Below, piece after piece: positions 1 to 15,400 of a stretch of DNA of 64,000 bases; the first letter of the stretch is position 1, and every line of letters begins with the position of its first letter. This stretch comes from Azonexus hydrophilus. Lineage in GTDB: Bacteria > Pseudomonadota > Gammaproteobacteria > Burkholderiales > Rhodocyclaceae. The stretch covers positions 62,001-126,000 of the forward strand of contig NZ_MTHD01000001.1 of the NCBI RefSeq assembly GCF_001956855.1. The letters run 5' to 3'. The position numbers and the translations under genes are program-made. The notes beneath the pieces are model-generated. The model ran no database searches, was not told the DNA's origin, and saw nothing but the letters and a program-made list of their open reading frames with translations.

Positions 1-191
1 GGACAGGCCGGGCATCATGATGTCGAGCAGGATCAGGTCGGGCGGTTCATCGGAATAGATGATCTTCAGCGCCTTCTCGCCCGAGGTGGCGACCCGGATG
101 CGATAGTCGTTGCACAGCACTTCACTGAGGATGGTGATGTTTTCCGGGGTGTCATCGACGACCAGGATGCTTTGCTTGGGGAGCAGGGGAC

Positions 192-195
<4 letters not shown>
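1..195 (-). CDS. Response regulator receiver protein (partial, C-terminus off the left edge)
   Basis: The first 65 residues of a CheY-like receiver domain are present. The acidic pair near residue 15 (VVDDTPEN) and the phosphoacceptor aspartate in [10 protein letters not shown] are visible; everything beyond that lies left of the window. Its ATG overlaps the TGA of the upstream hybrid kinase by four bases (ATGA, 192-195), so the two are translationally coupled. It is probably a phosphorelay partner of that kinase, taking phosphate from its HPt domain. Output domain unknown. Confidence 0.85.
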
Positions 196-4514
<4,319 letters not shown>

Positions 4515-4567
4515 GTCGCTTCTCCCCCTGGTTACTGCGCTCCGATGGCTGGCCTGCTGTCCTTGTT

Positions 4568-4603
4568 CCGGCAGCTTTAGCCAGCATAACCAAGCGCTGC
4601 CGG
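4568..4603 (-). terminator. Possible hairpin after apbE
   Basis: CCGGCAGC (4568-4575) and GCTGCCGG (4596-4603) form an 8-bp stem with a 20-base loop in the spacer between apbE and the hybrid kinase. There is no U tract on the minus strand, so intrinsic termination is doubtful. Confidence 0.25.
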
Positions 4604-4618
4604 GCGATCAAGGAAAGA

Positions 4619-5647
4619 TCACGGAACGACGCTGATTTCCGGTGGTTTGCCGATGTATTCGAGACGTTTGTTCAGGGCTTCGGTGACGAAGATGCGATTT
4701 TCGCGGTCGACGCGCAAAACGAGGCCGGTTTGCATCTTGCGGGCCAACTCGCGCCAGCCGTCCGGGCCGGCGATGAAGATCGGCTTGGAGGCCGCGTCCG
4801 ACAGCGTGCCGGCTTTGGCGCTGGCCGGGATGAGCACGGTCACTGCCTGCGTGTGGTCGACCGGCCAGCCGGTGCGCGGGTCGATCAGGTGGGCGTAGCG
4901 CTTGCCGTCGAGTTCGAAGTAGCGCTGGTAATCGCCGGAGGTGCCGATGGCTTCACCGTCGTCGAGCATCACCGTGGCCAGCGGGCCGGGCTGGCGCGGG
5001 TGCTGGATGCCGACCCGCCACTTGCGTCCGTCCTTGCTGCCCAGGGCCATGACGTTGCCGCCGATGTTGATCAGCGCATTGTTGATGCCCTGCGCGCGCA
5101 GGATGGCGGCGGCGCGGTCGAGTGCGACGCCCTTCAGGTAGCCGCCGAAATCGAGCGCCAGCGATCGGTTCCTGCTGGTGACGGTGGTCCCGGCGATGAC
5201 CAGGTCGGCGACCGAGGGTTTCTGCTTGAGCCAGTCGGCGATGGCCTGCGGGTCGGGCAGGCGGGCTTCGAATTCGTCGGCATGGAAGCCCCACAGCTTG
5301 ATCAGTGCGCCGACGCCGGGATCGAACAGGTGATCGCCCTGCGCCGACAGGGCTTGCGCCTCGCGCATGAATTCGGCCAGCTCGGGCGTGACTTGCTGCG
5401 GTCGACCGGCGGCAATGGCCGAATTCACTTCGGTCAGTTCGGACGGCTGCCAGGCGTGATAGGCGCGGTGCATGCGGTCGAATTCGCGCAATACCGCGGC
5501 AATCGCCTGCCGGCCCTGTTCCGGCGCGTCGCTGACGACGATGACTTCGACCCGGGTGCCGAAAACGAAGGCCTGTTGTTCCTGCAGCGGCGCCTTGGTG
5601 CAGGCGGTGAGACAGACAGCGAGGAGGGCGATCAGGAAAGTCCGCAT
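4619..5647 (-). CDS. apbE: ApbE family FAD:protein FMN transferase lipoprotein
   Basis: 342 residues. ApbE transfers FMN from FAD to a Thr/Ser of target proteins such as NqrB/RnfG-type subunits, outside the cytoplasmic membrane, using Mg2+. The start MRTFLIALLAVCLTAC gives a signal peptide with a lipobox (LTAC), predicting a lipid anchor. Family motifs are visible: DPGVGALIKLWGF, ALDFGGYLKG, NIGGNVMALG, GTSGDYQRYF and HLIDPRTGWP. The gene overlaps the 3' end of gshB by 16 bases and sits last in the glutathione gene group. A longer reading frame runs upstream, but that part is antisense-like noise overlapping gshB; the lipobox fixes the start. Confidence 0.93.
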   Translation of the reverse strand: MRTFLIALLAVCLTACTKAPLQEQQAFVFGTRVEVIVVSDAPEQGRQAIAAVLREFDRMHRAYHAWQPSELTEVNSAIAAGRPQQVTPELAEFMREAQALSAQGDHLFDPGVGALIKLWGFHADEFEARLPDPQAIADWLKQKPSVADLVIAGTTVTSRNRSLALDFGGYLKGVALDRAAAILRAQGINNALINIGGNVMALGSKDGRKWRVGIQHPRQPGPLATVMLDDGEAIGTSGDYQRYFELDGKRYAHLIDPRTGWPVDHTQAVTVLIPASAKAGTLSDAASKPIFIAGPDGWRELARKMQTGLVLRVDRENRIFVTEALNKRLEYIGKPPEISVVP

Positions 5648-6651
5648 GCGTGCTCGATGGCGGTGATGAAGGCACCGGCCGCATCGAAGCCGCTTTGCTG
5701 GCGGATCTCGACCATGCAGGTCGGGCTGGTGACGTTGATTTCGGTGAGATGGCTGCCGATGACGTCGAGGCCGACCAGCATCAGGCCGCGCTTGAACAGC
5801 ACCGGGCCGATGGCTTCGGCGATCTCGCGGTCGCGTGGCGACAGTTCCTGGGCGACGCCGGTGCCGCCGGCTGACAGGTTGCCGCGGGTTTCGCCGGCCT
5901 TGGGAATGCGTGCCAGGCAGAAGGGAACGACCTTGCCGCCGATGAGCAGGATGCGTTTGTCGCCCTGGCTGATTTCCGGCAGGTAGCGCTGCGCCATGAT
6001 TGTCCGCTGACCTTCGTGGGTCAGCGTTTCGACGATGACGTTGCGGTTCGGGTCGTTGCGATGGACGCGGAAGATCTGGCTGCCGCCCATGCCGTCGAGC
6101 GGCTTGAGGATGACGTCGCGGGTTTCGTCGATGAAGTGGTGGATTTGCTGCAAGTCGCGGCTTATTACGGTCGACGGGGCAAAACGGGCAAATTCGGTGA
6201 TCGCGATCTTTTCCGAATGTTCGCGCAGCGCGCGCGGTCGGTTGAAGACGCGCACTCCGTCGGCCTCGGCGCGTTCGAGCAGCCAGGTGGCGGTGAGGAA
6301 TTCGAAATCGAAGGGCGGGTCCTTGCGCATGATGACGGCGTCGAAGGCTTTCAGCGGCGTCCATTCACGCCCGGTTTCGCGATACCAGTCGTGGTCGTCC
6401 GGGCGCAGGTGCAGGTGGACGGCCTCGGCGAAGGCGCCGCCCGGGTGACCGGTTTCGGTGGTCCGCCAGCCCAGGGTCCTGGCCTCGATGGCAAAGACGT
6501 CGTGACCGTGGTTTTCGGCGGCCCGCATCATCGCAATGGTGGAATCTTTCCAGGCCTTCAACCCGTCGACCGGATCGATGACGAAGGCCAGCTTCAGCGA
6601 GCGGGCGCTACCGCCGAGCAGGTGTTTCTCGAAATGAAGTTGCTGGGCCAC
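5632..6651 (-). CDS. gshB: Glutathione synthetase
   Basis: 339 residues. Ligates glycine to gamma-glutamylcysteine with ATP, the second step of glutathione synthesis. The N-terminal LAFVIDPVDGLKAWKDST matches the family's opening (the E. coli protein begins KLGIVMDPI...KKDSS), after about 19 extra residues. ATP-grasp motifs are present: VILKPLDGMGGSQIFRV, QRYLPEISQGDKRILLIGGK and VGLDVIGSHLTEINVTSPT. The start is GTG, three bases after the gshA stop, so the two are cotranscribed. The long N-terminus means a start further in is possible. Confidence 0.95.
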   Translation of the reverse strand: MAQQLHFEKHLLGGSARSLKLAFVIDPVDGLKAWKDSTIAMMRAAENHGHDVFAIEARTLGWRTTETGHPGGAFAEAVHLHLRPDDHDWYRETGREWTPLKAFDAVIMRKDPPFDFEFLTATWLLERAEADGVRVFNRPRALREHSEKIAITEFARFAPSTVISRDLQQIHHFIDETRDVILKPLDGMGGSQIFRVHRNDPNRNVIVETLTHEGQRTIMAQRYLPEISQGDKRILLIGGKVVPFCLARIPKAGETRGNLSAGGTGVAQELSPRDREIAEAIGPVLFKRGLMLVGLDVIGSHLTEINVTSPTCMVEIRQQSGFDAAGAFITAIEHACGLS

Positions 6652-6654
6652 CGG

Positions 6655-7947
6655 TCAGGCCTGGCCGTCGTCCGGCGCCGTCCGTTCCAGTTCGACGGCG
6701 GCTGCCAGGCAGGCCAGCCGGCCGACGACGCCGTAGGCGTAGAAGCGGTTGGGCGGCGAGTCGGGATTGCCGCAGCGGTAGTCGGGCAGGTTGCAGCCGG
6801 TTTCGAAGGCCAGCGGCTCGAAGTGCATGCCCGGCGCGTTCAGGTTCTCGTCCTTGCCCCGCCCGGTATGGACGCGGTAGAAACCGCCGGTGACGTAGCG
6901 GTCGATCATGTAGATGACCGGTTCGGCGACGGCGTCATTGACTGTCTCGAACGAATGCACGCCTTCCTGGATCAGCACCTCGGACACTTCCAGGCCTTCC
7001 TTGACGACGCTCATCTTGTTGCGTTGCTTGCGGTTGAGCGCGATCACCTCGTCCACGTTGCGCACCGTCATCACGCCCATGCCGTAGGTGCCGGCGTCGG
7101 CCTTGACGACGACGTAGGGGGTCTCGGTGATGCCGTATTCCTGGTACTTCTCGCGGACGATGTCGAGCACCGCTTCGACATTGGCGGCCAGGCATTCCTC
7201 GCCCTGGCGTTCGTGGAAATTGACCGCGCGGCAGACCGAGAAGGCCGGATTGATGCGCCACGGGTCGATGCCGATGGCCTTGGCGAAATCGTTGGCGACC
7301 TGGTCGTAGGCAGCGAAGTGGTTGGACTTGCGGCGTACCGCCCAGCCGGCGTGTAGTGGCGGCAGCACGAACTGCTCGTCGAGATTGCCGAGAATCTCCG
7401 GGATACCGGCCGACAGATCGTTGTTGAGCAGGATGGCGCAGGGTTCGAAACCGGCGACGCCGAGCCGGTTGCCATTGCGGACCAGGGGTTCGAGCAGCAG
7501 CTGCTGGCCGTTCGGCAGGTCGATCGGGGTCGGTCCGGCGAGATCGGGAATCAGCGAACCGATGCGCACTTCCAGCCCGGTCTGCTTGAGAATGGCGGCG
7601 ATCTGCGCGACGTTCTGCAGGTAGAACTGGTTGCGCGTGTGGTTCTCGGGAATCAGCAGCAGGCTGCGCGCTTCCGGGCAGAATTTCTCGATCGCGCTCA
7701 TTGCCGCCTGCACGCACAGCGGCAGGAAGGCCGGATTGAGGTTGTTGAAACCACCCGGATACAGGTTGGTATCGACAGGTGCCAGCTTGAAACCGGAATT
7801 GCGCAGATCGACCGACGAGTAGAAGGGCGGCGTGTGTTCCTGCCACTGGGCGCGCAGCCAGTGCTCGATCTGCGCGCTGCTTTCGAGGAAGCGGCGCTCC
7901 AGTTCGAGCAACGGGCCTTTCAGGGCCGTCGTGAGATGAGGGACCAT
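6655..7947 (-). CDS. gshA: Glutamate-cysteine ligase, proteobacterial type
   Basis: 430 residues. Forms gamma-glutamylcysteine from glutamate, cysteine and ATP, the first step of glutathione synthesis. The sequence belongs to the type found in beta- and acidithiobacillus-like proteobacteria rather than the E. coli GshA family; recognisable segments are PPFYSSVDLRNSGFKLAPVD, NLYPGGFNNLNPAF and KADAGTYGMGVMTV. A good Shine-Dalgarno (AGGAGA) precedes the ATG. It is first in a gshA-gshB-apbE run and diverges from ybiT across a 147-bp gap that must hold both promoters. Confidence 0.93.
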   Translation of the reverse strand: MVPHLTTALKGPLLELERRFLESSAQIEHWLRAQWQEHTPPFYSSVDLRNSGFKLAPVDTNLYPGGFNNLNPAFLPLCVQAAMSAIEKFCPEARSLLLIPENHTRNQFYLQNVAQIAAILKQTGLEVRIGSLIPDLAGPTPIDLPNGQQLLLEPLVRNGNRLGVAGFEPCAILLNNDLSAGIPEILGNLDEQFVLPPLHAGWAVRRKSNHFAAYDQVANDFAKAIGIDPWRINPAFSVCRAVNFHERQGEECLAANVEAVLDIVREKYQEYGITETPYVVVKADAGTYGMGVMTVRNVDEVIALNRKQRNKMSVVKEGLEVSEVLIQEGVHSFETVNDAVAEPVIYMIDRYVTGGFYRVHTGRGKDENLNAPGMHFEPLAFETGCNLPDYRCGNPDSPPNRFYAYGVVGRLACLAAAVELERTAPDDGQA

Positions 7948-8026
7948 GGTGCTGTCTCCTGGCGTTCTTAGCCGTTATTGTCGGTCGCGATGTTACACCG
8001 CGGTGCACAAAAATGGGGTCGGCTGC

Positions 8027-8040
8027 CGCGGTCGACCGCG
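8027..8040. repeat. 14-bp perfect palindrome CGCGGTCGACCGCG
   Basis: Lies in the gshA/ybiT divergent gap, 55 bp before the ybiT start and followed by an A run. It shares the GCGGTCGAC core of the dispersed 11-mer described in the findings and is the only such core I found outside a gene. It could also be an operator for either gene. Confidence 0.5.
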
Positions 8041-8094
8041 CAAAAAGGGTAAAATCCGGCCCTCACTGAAATACTTGCCGGATCGGAAATCGTC

Positions 8095-9717
8095 GTGCTC
8101 GTCGCTGCCAACATCACCATGCAATTCGGGGCCAAGCCCCTGTTTGAAAACGTCAACGTCAAATTCGGCGAAGGCTATCGCTACGGCCTGATCGGTGCCA
8201 ACGGCGCCGGCAAGTCGACCTTCATGAAGATCCTGTGCGGCGCGCTGGAGCCATCGGCCGGCAATGTCTCCAAGGATGTCCATGAGCGCATGGCCTACCT
8301 GAAGCAGGACCAGTTTGCCTACGAGGACATGCGCGTCCTTGACGTGGTGATGATGGGCCACGAGGAACTGTGGGGCGCGATCCAGGAGCGCGATGCGATC
8401 TACGCCAACCCGGAGGCGACCGAGGACGACTACATGCGCGCCGCCGAACTCGAAGGCAAGGTTGGCGAATACGACGGCTACACCGCCGAATCGCGCGCCG
8501 GCGAACTGCTGCTCGGCGTCGGCATCCCGACCAGCCAGCACAACGGTCCGATGCGCGAAGTGGCGCCGGGCTGGAAGCTGCGCGTGCTGCTCTGCCAGGC
8601 GCTGTTCGCCAACCCGGACATCCTGCTGCTCGACGAACCGACCAACAACCTCGACATCAACACCATCCGCTGGCTGGAAGACGTGCTCAACAACCGCGAT
8701 TCGACGATGATCATCATCTCGCACGATCGCCACTTCCTGAACCAGGTGTGTACCCACATGGCCGACCTGGACTACGGCAAGATCACCACCTACGCCGGCA
8801 ACTACGACGACTTCATGGAAGCCGCGCAGCAGGCTCGCGAACGCCAGTCGAACGCCAACGCCAAGGCCAAGGAGCGGATCGCCGAACTGCAGACCTTCGT
8901 CCGCCGCTTCTCGGCCAACGCTTCCAAGGCCAAGCAGGCGACTTCCCGGATGAAGCTGATCGACAAGCTGAAGCCGGAAGACGTCAAGCCGTCGTCGCGC
9001 CAGTACCCGTGGATTCGCTTCGATTACGACGAGAAGCAGAAGCTGCATCGCCAGGCGGTCGAGATCGAGAACCTGACCTTCGCCTACCCGGGCAGCGAAC
9101 AGAAGATCTTCAACAACCTGACGCTGACCATCAATGCTGGCGAAAAGATTGCCATCATCGGTGAGAACGGCGTCGGCAAGACGACCCTGCTGAAGCTCCT
9201 GATGGGCGAGCTGCAACCCGGTTACGGCACGATCAAGTGGGCGGAAAAGGCGCAGCTCGGCTACTACGCGCAGGACCACTCGGCCGAATTCCAGAGCGAC
9301 ACCAACCTGACCGACTGGATTGCTCCGTTCGCCCGCGATTCCGCCGGCGAAGGCGGCGATGTCGAAACCCTGATGCGCGGCACGCTCGGTCGTCTGCTGT
9401 TTTCCGGCGACGACGTCCGGAAGGCGGTCAAGGTTCTCTCCGGCGGCGAGCAGGGCCGCATGCTGTTCGGCAAGCTGATGCTGTCAAGGCCGAACGTGTT
9501 GCTGATGGACGAACCGACCAACCACCTCGACATGGAATCGATCGAAGCCCTGAATTCTGGCCTGGAAAAATTCCCCGGTACGCTGGTCTTCGTCTCGCAC
9601 GACCGTGAATTCGTCTCCTCGCTGTCGACCCGCGTGCTCGAAGTCAAGGGCGACGGCAAGATCGTCGATTACCTCGGTGGTTACGAGGATTATCTGGCAT
9701 CGCAAGGCGTCGAATAA
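8095..9717 (+). CDS. ybiT: ABC-F family ATPase, YbiT type
   Basis: 540 residues with no membrane segments. There are two ABC ATPase domains: first Walker [10 protein letters not shown] with [11 protein letters not shown], second GENGVGKTT with LSGGEQGRM and [12 protein letters not shown] charged linker between them carries the ABC-F signature. The opening [20 protein letters not shown] closely matches E. coli YbiT. ABC-F proteins bind the ribosomal E site and modulate translation or relieve stalling; the exact role of YbiT is less settled. GTG start. Its last 28 bases overlap the 3' end of the convergent GGDEF/EAL gene. Confidence 0.93.
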   Translation: MLVAANITMQFGAKPLFENVNVKFGEGYRYGLIGANGAGKSTFMKILCGALEPSAGNVSKDVHERMAYLKQDQFAYEDMRVLDVVMMGHEELWGAIQERDAIYANPEATEDDYMRAAELEGKVGEYDGYTAESRAGELLLGVGIPTSQHNGPMREVAPGWKLRVLLCQALFANPDILLLDEPTNNLDINTIRWLEDVLNNRDSTMIIISHDRHFLNQVCTHMADLDYGKITTYAGNYDDFMEAAQQARERQSNANAKAKERIAELQTFVRRFSANASKAKQATSRMKLIDKLKPEDVKPSSRQYPWIRFDYDEKQKLHRQAVEIENLTFAYPGSEQKIFNNLTLTINAGEKIAIIGENGVGKTTLLKLLMGELQPGYGTIKWAEKAQLGYYAQDHSAEFQSDTNLTDWIAPFARDSAGEGGDVETLMRGTLGRLLFSGDDVRKAVKVLSGGEQGRMLFGKLMLSRPNVLLMDEPTNHLDMESIEALNSGLEKFPGTLVFVSHDREFVSSLSTRVLEVKGDGKIVDYLGGYEDYLASQGVE

Positions 9718-12140
9718 GCCGCAAACTCCAGTCCCTTGTCCCCCAGCCAGCTATCCGCGGGTTGGGGGCGGCCGTAGAAATAGCCTTGCAGCAACCGGCA
9801 CCCCATCTGTTGCAGCAGTTCCAGCTGCTCAGCGGTTTCCACGCCTTCGGTGACGACGCTCAGTTCCAGGTCCGCTGCCATTGAGGCAATGGCGCGCACG
9901 ATCTTCTGGTCGGAGGAACTGGTTGTCAGGTTGCGCACGAAGGACTGGTCGATCTTGATGATGTTTACCATGAAGCTGGAGAGGTAGCTCATGGATGAAT
10001 AGCCGGTTCCGAAATCGTCAATGGCGACGCGCAGCCCCAGTTCCCGCAGGCGGCCCAGCACCTGGGTCACGTTGCCCACATCCCCCAGCAGCATGTCTTC
10101 GGTGACTTCCAGGACCAGTCGCTCGGCCGGAATACCCTCCTCTGCCAGGATGGCCGCTACCCGTACGGGGAATTCCTCGGCATTGATGTCGCTGACCGAT
10201 ACATTCACGCCCAGGTAGGGGCGGGAGGGTTTTTCCAGGTAGGGCTTGAAGGCTTTGCTGGCTGAACGCAGCATGCCCAGTGTCAAATCGCGGATACAGC
10301 CGCTCTCGATGGCGGCGCGGATGAATTCGGGCGGCGGTACCCAGCCGAGTTCCGGGTGCTGCCAGCGGGCCAGGGCTTCGAACCCGGCGATCCCGCCGCT
10401 GTTCGCATCCACGATGGGCTGAAAGTAGACCTGGATTTCGCTGTTTGCCACCGCATTTGGCAGCCAGGCCTCCAGGCGGAACTGGCGCAGAGCCCGCTCG
10501 TGGATATCCCGGTCGAACACCACCACATGGTTGCCCCGCTCCTGCTTGGCTTCGTGCATGGCGGTATCAGCCTCGCGCAGCAGCCGGTCCCGGTCGATTT
10601 CGCCTGGCGCCGCCAGGGTTGCCCCGAAGGCAGCTGATATGGACAAGCGATGACCACTCACATGAAACGGCTCCACCATGATGTGTGCGCACTGATCGCA
10701 CAGATCTGCGAGATACATGGGATCGTCCAGGCGGCGCAGGATGACGAAGGAGTCACCGCTGAAACGTATCAACTGGGTCCGCCCCTCCTGGATGCCAGCC
10801 AGGCGTTCTGCCACGGCGGATACCACCTCATCGCCGAAGGAGTGCCCATAGGTATCGTTGATCAACTTGAAGCGGTTGACGTCCATCATCACCAGAGCCA
10901 TGGCCTGGCCGCCACCCCATTTTCCCCGCACCAGTTGCTCATTGAGCCAGGCCCGGTTCGGCAGCCCGGTCAGATCGTCGTGGGTGGCCTGATGATGCAG
11001 GGCTGCATGGCGTGAGGCCAGGATGCGTCCCCGGATCAGTACTCCCGCCAGCAGCAGGAGCAGCAAGGTGACGATGGCGCTGAAGCTCAGCAGGGTATTG
11101 CGGTATTCGGGGTCGAAGATGGAGGGCGGTCGGTTCAGCAGCTGGCTACCTTGAGGCAGATCGTTTCCGGTGATTCCGAAACGTTGCAGTTCGCGGTAAT
11201 CGAACACCAGGGCCTGGGGGGGTTCGTACACGATCGGTATCTCTTCCGGGCGCTGCCCGGCCAGCACGTACTGGGCCATGCGTGCCATCAGGCGGCCGTT
11301 TTCCAGGCCGCTGTTCATGTAGCCACCGAGGGCGCCGCGCCCTACGGTGGCATCCAGGTCGGAATAGACCGGGCGGCTGGTGCGGGCATGCACATAGGCA
11401 ACCAGTTCCTCCGGGCTGAAGGGTCGGCCACCTTCCTTCTGGGGCTGGGAGCCCAGGGCAAACAACAGGGTGTCGTTCCCCAGGTCGGGCAAGCGCCCAT
11501 CAACCTCCGCCAGATACCGTGTCACCCAGTGCTCCACCTGGATACCGGGGTCCAGGCGCTCCATGGCACCGGCAACGTGCTCCCGAATACCAGCGCCTGA
11601 CTCGTCGGCTGTGGTCAGGAATACCAGTCGCTTTACCTCGGGGTGCAGCACCAGCGCCAGCCGAAGGGTACGGACCAGATCGAAGCGCTCCGCCACGCCA
11701 GTGACGCCGGGGCGTCCTGCGGTGATCTGGTTCGGGTCGCCATTGATGCCACCAAAGATGATGGGCGTGCCAGCGAACATGTCTCGCTGCTGCACGGCAA
11801 ACTCCAGGGCATTGTCATCGACTGTCACCACCAGGTCGAAACGCCGGCCGGCATGTTTTTCGGTCAGGTAGCGGGCAAAGCGCAAACGTGATTCCTGTTC
11901 CCGGTGTCGCTTGGTGTCCATCCACTCCACGTGCAGCACGGGGCGGCTGGCCGTGACACCCCCCCATTCCTCGAAACCGTCGAGTATCCGGTCTTCCCAG
12001 CTGTAGCCGTGGTGGTAGGACATGAGTACCAGGACTTGCGGCGACTCCTGGGATGCCGGCAGCCCGGCGACGAGCGTCAGCTGCAGAAGGAAAGCCAGCA
12101 GGCAGTGTCGCCAGGCGACAGATATTCCCTTCGCAGTCAT
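9690..12140 (-). CDS. Periplasmic-sensing GGDEF/EAL protein with degenerate GGDEF
   Basis: 816 residues from the ATG preceded by AGGAGC. A signal peptide (about 1-26) is followed by an ABC-transporter substrate-binding-like sensor domain (about 30-330), a TM helix (about 365-385), GGDEF and EAL. The cyclase signature reads RFSGDSF instead of RxGGDEF, so diguanylate cyclase activity is probably lost. The phosphodiesterase residues look intact: [29 protein letters not shown] and VTEGVET. The likely role is cyclic-di-GMP hydrolysis driven by a small periplasmic ligand. Codon choice looks a little different from its neighbours, and an AT-rich spacer lies upstream. Confidence 0.9.
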   Translation of the reverse strand: MTAKGISVAWRHCLLAFLLQLTLVAGLPASQESPQVLVLMSYHHGYSWEDRILDGFEEWGGVTASRPVLHVEWMDTKRHREQESRLRFARYLTEKHAGRRFDLVVTVDDNALEFAVQQRDMFAGTPIIFGGINGDPNQITAGRPGVTGVAERFDLVRTLRLALVLHPEVKRLVFLTTADESGAGIREHVAGAMERLDPGIQVEHWVTRYLAEVDGRLPDLGNDTLLFALGSQPQKEGGRPFSPEELVAYVHARTSRPVYSDLDATVGRGALGGYMNSGLENGRLMARMAQYVLAGQRPEEIPIVYEPPQALVFDYRELQRFGITGNDLPQGSQLLNRPPSIFDPEYRNTLLSFSAIVTLLLLLLAGVLIRGRILASRHAALHHQATHDDLTGLPNRAWLNEQLVRGKWGGGQAMALVMMDVNRFKLINDTYGHSFGDEVVSAVAERLAGIQEGRTQLIRFSGDSFVILRRLDDPMYLADLCDQCAHIMVEPFHVSGHRLSISAAFGATLAAPGEIDRDRLLREADTAMHEAKQERGNHVVVFDRDIHERALRQFRLEAWLPNAVANSEIQVYFQPIVDANSGGIAGFEALARWQHPELGWVPPPEFIRAAIESGCIRDLTLGMLRSASKAFKPYLEKPSRPYLGVNVSVSDINAEEFPVRVAAILAEEGIPAERLVLEVTEDMLLGDVGNVTQVLGRLRELGLRVAIDDFGTGYSSMSYLSSFMVNIIKIDQSFVRNLTTSSSDQKIVRAIASMAADLELSVVTEGVETAEQLELLQQMGCRLLQGYFYGRPQPADSWLGDKGLEFAAYSTPCDAR

Positions 12141-12464
12141 GTATTGCTCCTTCGCGGGGTCCCGTGCCAGGCGGCAGGGCCGTCGCCCACGCCGCTCGCG
12201 GTAATGCCACAATCAATAATTCATTTCTCTGAGTATATGAAATTCTAATTTCAGCAATATCTTATAAATATTAAAAAATCGCCACAAGACATATTGCTGC
12301 TGAAACAATGCGTAAAAAAGAATGTGTGGCGTAATTCTCCAAGCTCCTCCGAGGGGGAAGAACGATGGAGTGATGCCATGCGAATCGATGCTTCGGGAAA
12401 TACGTTCCCTGCCTGCGATTTATGCTGATGTATTTTAGTCTGCTGGGGAGGTTTGAGCCAAAGC
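12141..12464. other. AT-rich intergenic spacer with nested inverted repeats
   Basis: 324 bases between the GGDEF/EAL start and the end of the second hybrid kinase. About 12205-12340 is far more AT-rich than the rest of the window. It holds TGAAATT-CT-AATTTCA (12238-12253) and a 9-bp inverted repeat CAGCAATAT/ATATTGCTG (12252-12260 and 12291-12299). A TATACT on the minus strand (12232-12237) is a possible -10 for the GGDEF/EAL gene, but I see no well-spaced -35. No convincing gene. Confidence 0.6.
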
Positions 12465-15400
12465 TCAGTCTTCGGCTTTTTTTCCGGCTTCCAGCCAGCG
12501 CAGCAAGCTGACGAATAGCTGTTCCGGGATGACCGGTTTGCCGATGTGGTCATTCATGCCGGCGGCGATGCATTGCTGGCGATCTTCGGCAAAGGCGTTG
12601 GCGGTCATCGCCAGGATCGGTGTGTCCCGGTTGACGCCGGTGGTGCGGATTGCCTGCGTTGCCTCCAGACCGTTCATCACCGGCATCTGCATGTCCATCA
12701 GGATCACGGCGTAGCGCCGCTCGCTGGCCATGCTGACGGCCTGCGCACCATTTTCCGCCAGATCCACCTGGATGCCTGTTTCTGCCAGCAGATCGCGGGT
12801 GACTTCCTGGTTGATCGGTTCGTCTTCGACCAGCAGGACGCTGGCGCCGGCAAACTGCTGGCGCAGCCGGGTTTCCGCGCTGGCTTCGCTGCTGCTGGCG
12901 GCAGGTGTCGGCGCGCTGGTGGCTGCCTTGCCGAGACGGACGGTGAACCAGAAGGTACTGCCCTGGCCGGGTTGGCTGTCGACGCCGATTTCACCGTGCA
13001 TCATGGTCACCAGCTTCTTGCTGATCGCGAGTCCGAGACCGGTGCCGCCGTACTTCCGGGTCATCGAGCTGTCGGCCTGCTCGAAGGCCGCGAACAGTCG
13101 CTTCTGTTCGTCGGTGGCGATGCCGATGCCGGTGTCGTGGACGGCAAAGCGGAGCTGCATGTCCTGCGCTGTTTCGTCGAGGATGGTGACGCGAATCCCG
13201 ACTTCGCCCTGTTCGGTGAATTTGACTGCATTGCCGGCAAGATTGGTCAGGATCTGGCCCAGCCGCAGCGAGTCGCCGGTGAAGGCGCGGTCACACCCGG
13301 CCGGTAGAGGTTCGATGTGCAGCCGCAGTTGTTTTTCCTTCGCTTTCAGCGCCAGCAGGCCGGTAACATTGTCGAGCACGTGCCCCAGCCGGAATTCCGC
13401 TTGCTCCAGCGACAAGCGGTCGGCTTCGATCTTGGACAGGTCGAGAATGTCGTTGAGGATCAGCAGCAGGCGATTGGCCGCTTCCATGGCCCGGTCGAGC
13501 TGGCGTTCCATCCGGTTGTCGGCGACCCGGCTGCGGACCAGCGAAATCATGCCCATGATGCCGTGCATCGGCGTCCGCAGTTCGTGGCTCATGTTGGCGA
13601 GGAAGGCCGACTTGGCCTTGTTTGCCGACTCGGCGGCTTCCTTGGCCAGCAGCAGTGTCTGATTGGCGATTTCCAGGTCGACGTTGAGGGCCTGGATGCG
13701 GGCCTCCGACTTCATCCGCTCGGCGACTTCAGCCTGCAGTCGTTCGTTGCCGGTACGCAGGTCGTTGGCCTGGCGCTCCAGGTTTTCGTTGTGTCGCTGC
13801 AGTTGTCGGGCCATGTCGTCGATGGTCGCATACAGGCTGGCGACTTCGCGTACCGGGCTGCTGTCGCCGCCGGTGGTGCGCCAGTTGCCCCCGGCGATGC
13901 CAGCCGCTGCACGCGACAGCCGGATCAGCGGGCGCGAGATCCAGTCGCTGGCCAGCAGCCCGATGAAAATGCCGAATCCGGTGATCAGCAGGCCGAGATA
14001 GATGACGTTCTGCAGCATGCTGCTGGCCAGCGTATCGAAATGTGCTTGCGGCAGGATCAGCCCGATGCTCAATGTCTGTCCCTGTTCCAGCGGGTGCCGG
14101 CGCCAGTCGACGAGATAGCGCATGTCATCGACGACGATGAATGCACTGCCCTCAGGGCTCCTGCCATCGTCCATGGCGCTGCCGGCAGCGCGTAGCAGGG
14201 GATCGGCGCTGTCGCCGAGCTTGATTCGTGTCGCCTCGCCGGTCGTGCGGTAAATCGGATGTGTGCCCGAACTGGCGAGCAGTTTGCCGTCGCTTTCGGC
14301 AATGAAGGCAAGCCCGCCGGTGTCCTCGCTCAACTCGCCGAGCAGGGTCGACAGCTGGGACAGGGCGACATCGGCGGTGGTGACGCCGATGAAGCGGCCG
14401 GCCGGATCGTGCATCGGGGAGGACATGCCGATGCCCATGGTGTCGTAGGCTCCCAGGGCATCATTGATGACGTAGCGGTAGGCCGGGTACCAGGCCATGC
14501 GACCGTTTTCGCGGGCGGCGATGAACCAGGGGCGGGTCCGGGCATCGAAGGCACTACTGGCTGGGGAAACCAGGGTTGTCGGCCGGGCCGCATCGTCGAC
14601 GCGATAGATGTGCATTGCCCGGTTGTCGGCAATACGGGCATGCAGCAGGCGCAGGCCACGATCAGCGCCCAGCGGCGGGCGGCTGCCGGCATAGTATTCG
14701 CCATCGCTCATGCCGGCTGAGATGAAGGTGAGCAGCGGTTGCTGGCGGATCTGCAGCAGGAAATCCTGCATCATCCGGTCGCGCTGCGCGGGATCGAGCA
14801 GTCCGGCGCGCGCCTGTTCGACATTGAAGGCGACGACCCGTTTTGGCACCTCGAAAAAGGCGGCGACCCGGTCGTGGATGCGCTCGCCGAGCGCATTGGC
14901 CATATTCTCGGCAAAACGGTCGGCTGCCTGACGGGCATTGACGTAGGAAATCCAGCCACTGATGGCAACGATGGGCAACAGCACTAGCAGTAGCGAGCCG
15001 ATCAGGAAGCTGCGCAGTCCGATCCGGCCGTTGCTGGCAGTCGGTACGGCATCGTTGCTGCTTTCGTTATCGCGCCGGAACAACTGGCGCAGGATCAGGG
15101 CCAGGGTCAGTAGCCCGATGACGCCCCGGGTCAGCCACTGGCGCAGGGTGTTGTACGGATTGCCGGCGATCGGTGCGGCTGCCAGGCGCCACTGACCACC
15201 GGGCAGGTCGACGTCGATGGCAACGTGGTCTTGCTTGAACAGGGCCGGCTCACCATAGAAAGGCTCGCCTTCGGCGCCGCTGCCATCTCGGCCGCGGATG
15301 GCGAGGGTGAATCCGCTATTTCTGCCGATCAGCCCGGCGTCGCTGAGTACGCCTTCGAGGTCGATGGCCGAGGAGACGACGCCCTTGAATTCTTCCGCCT

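Noticed and set aside
12251-12553. A 100-residue minus-strand frame in the AT-rich spacer
   Set aside because: More than a quarter of it overlaps the hybrid kinase 3' end out of frame; no Shine-Dalgarno and no protein-like pattern.
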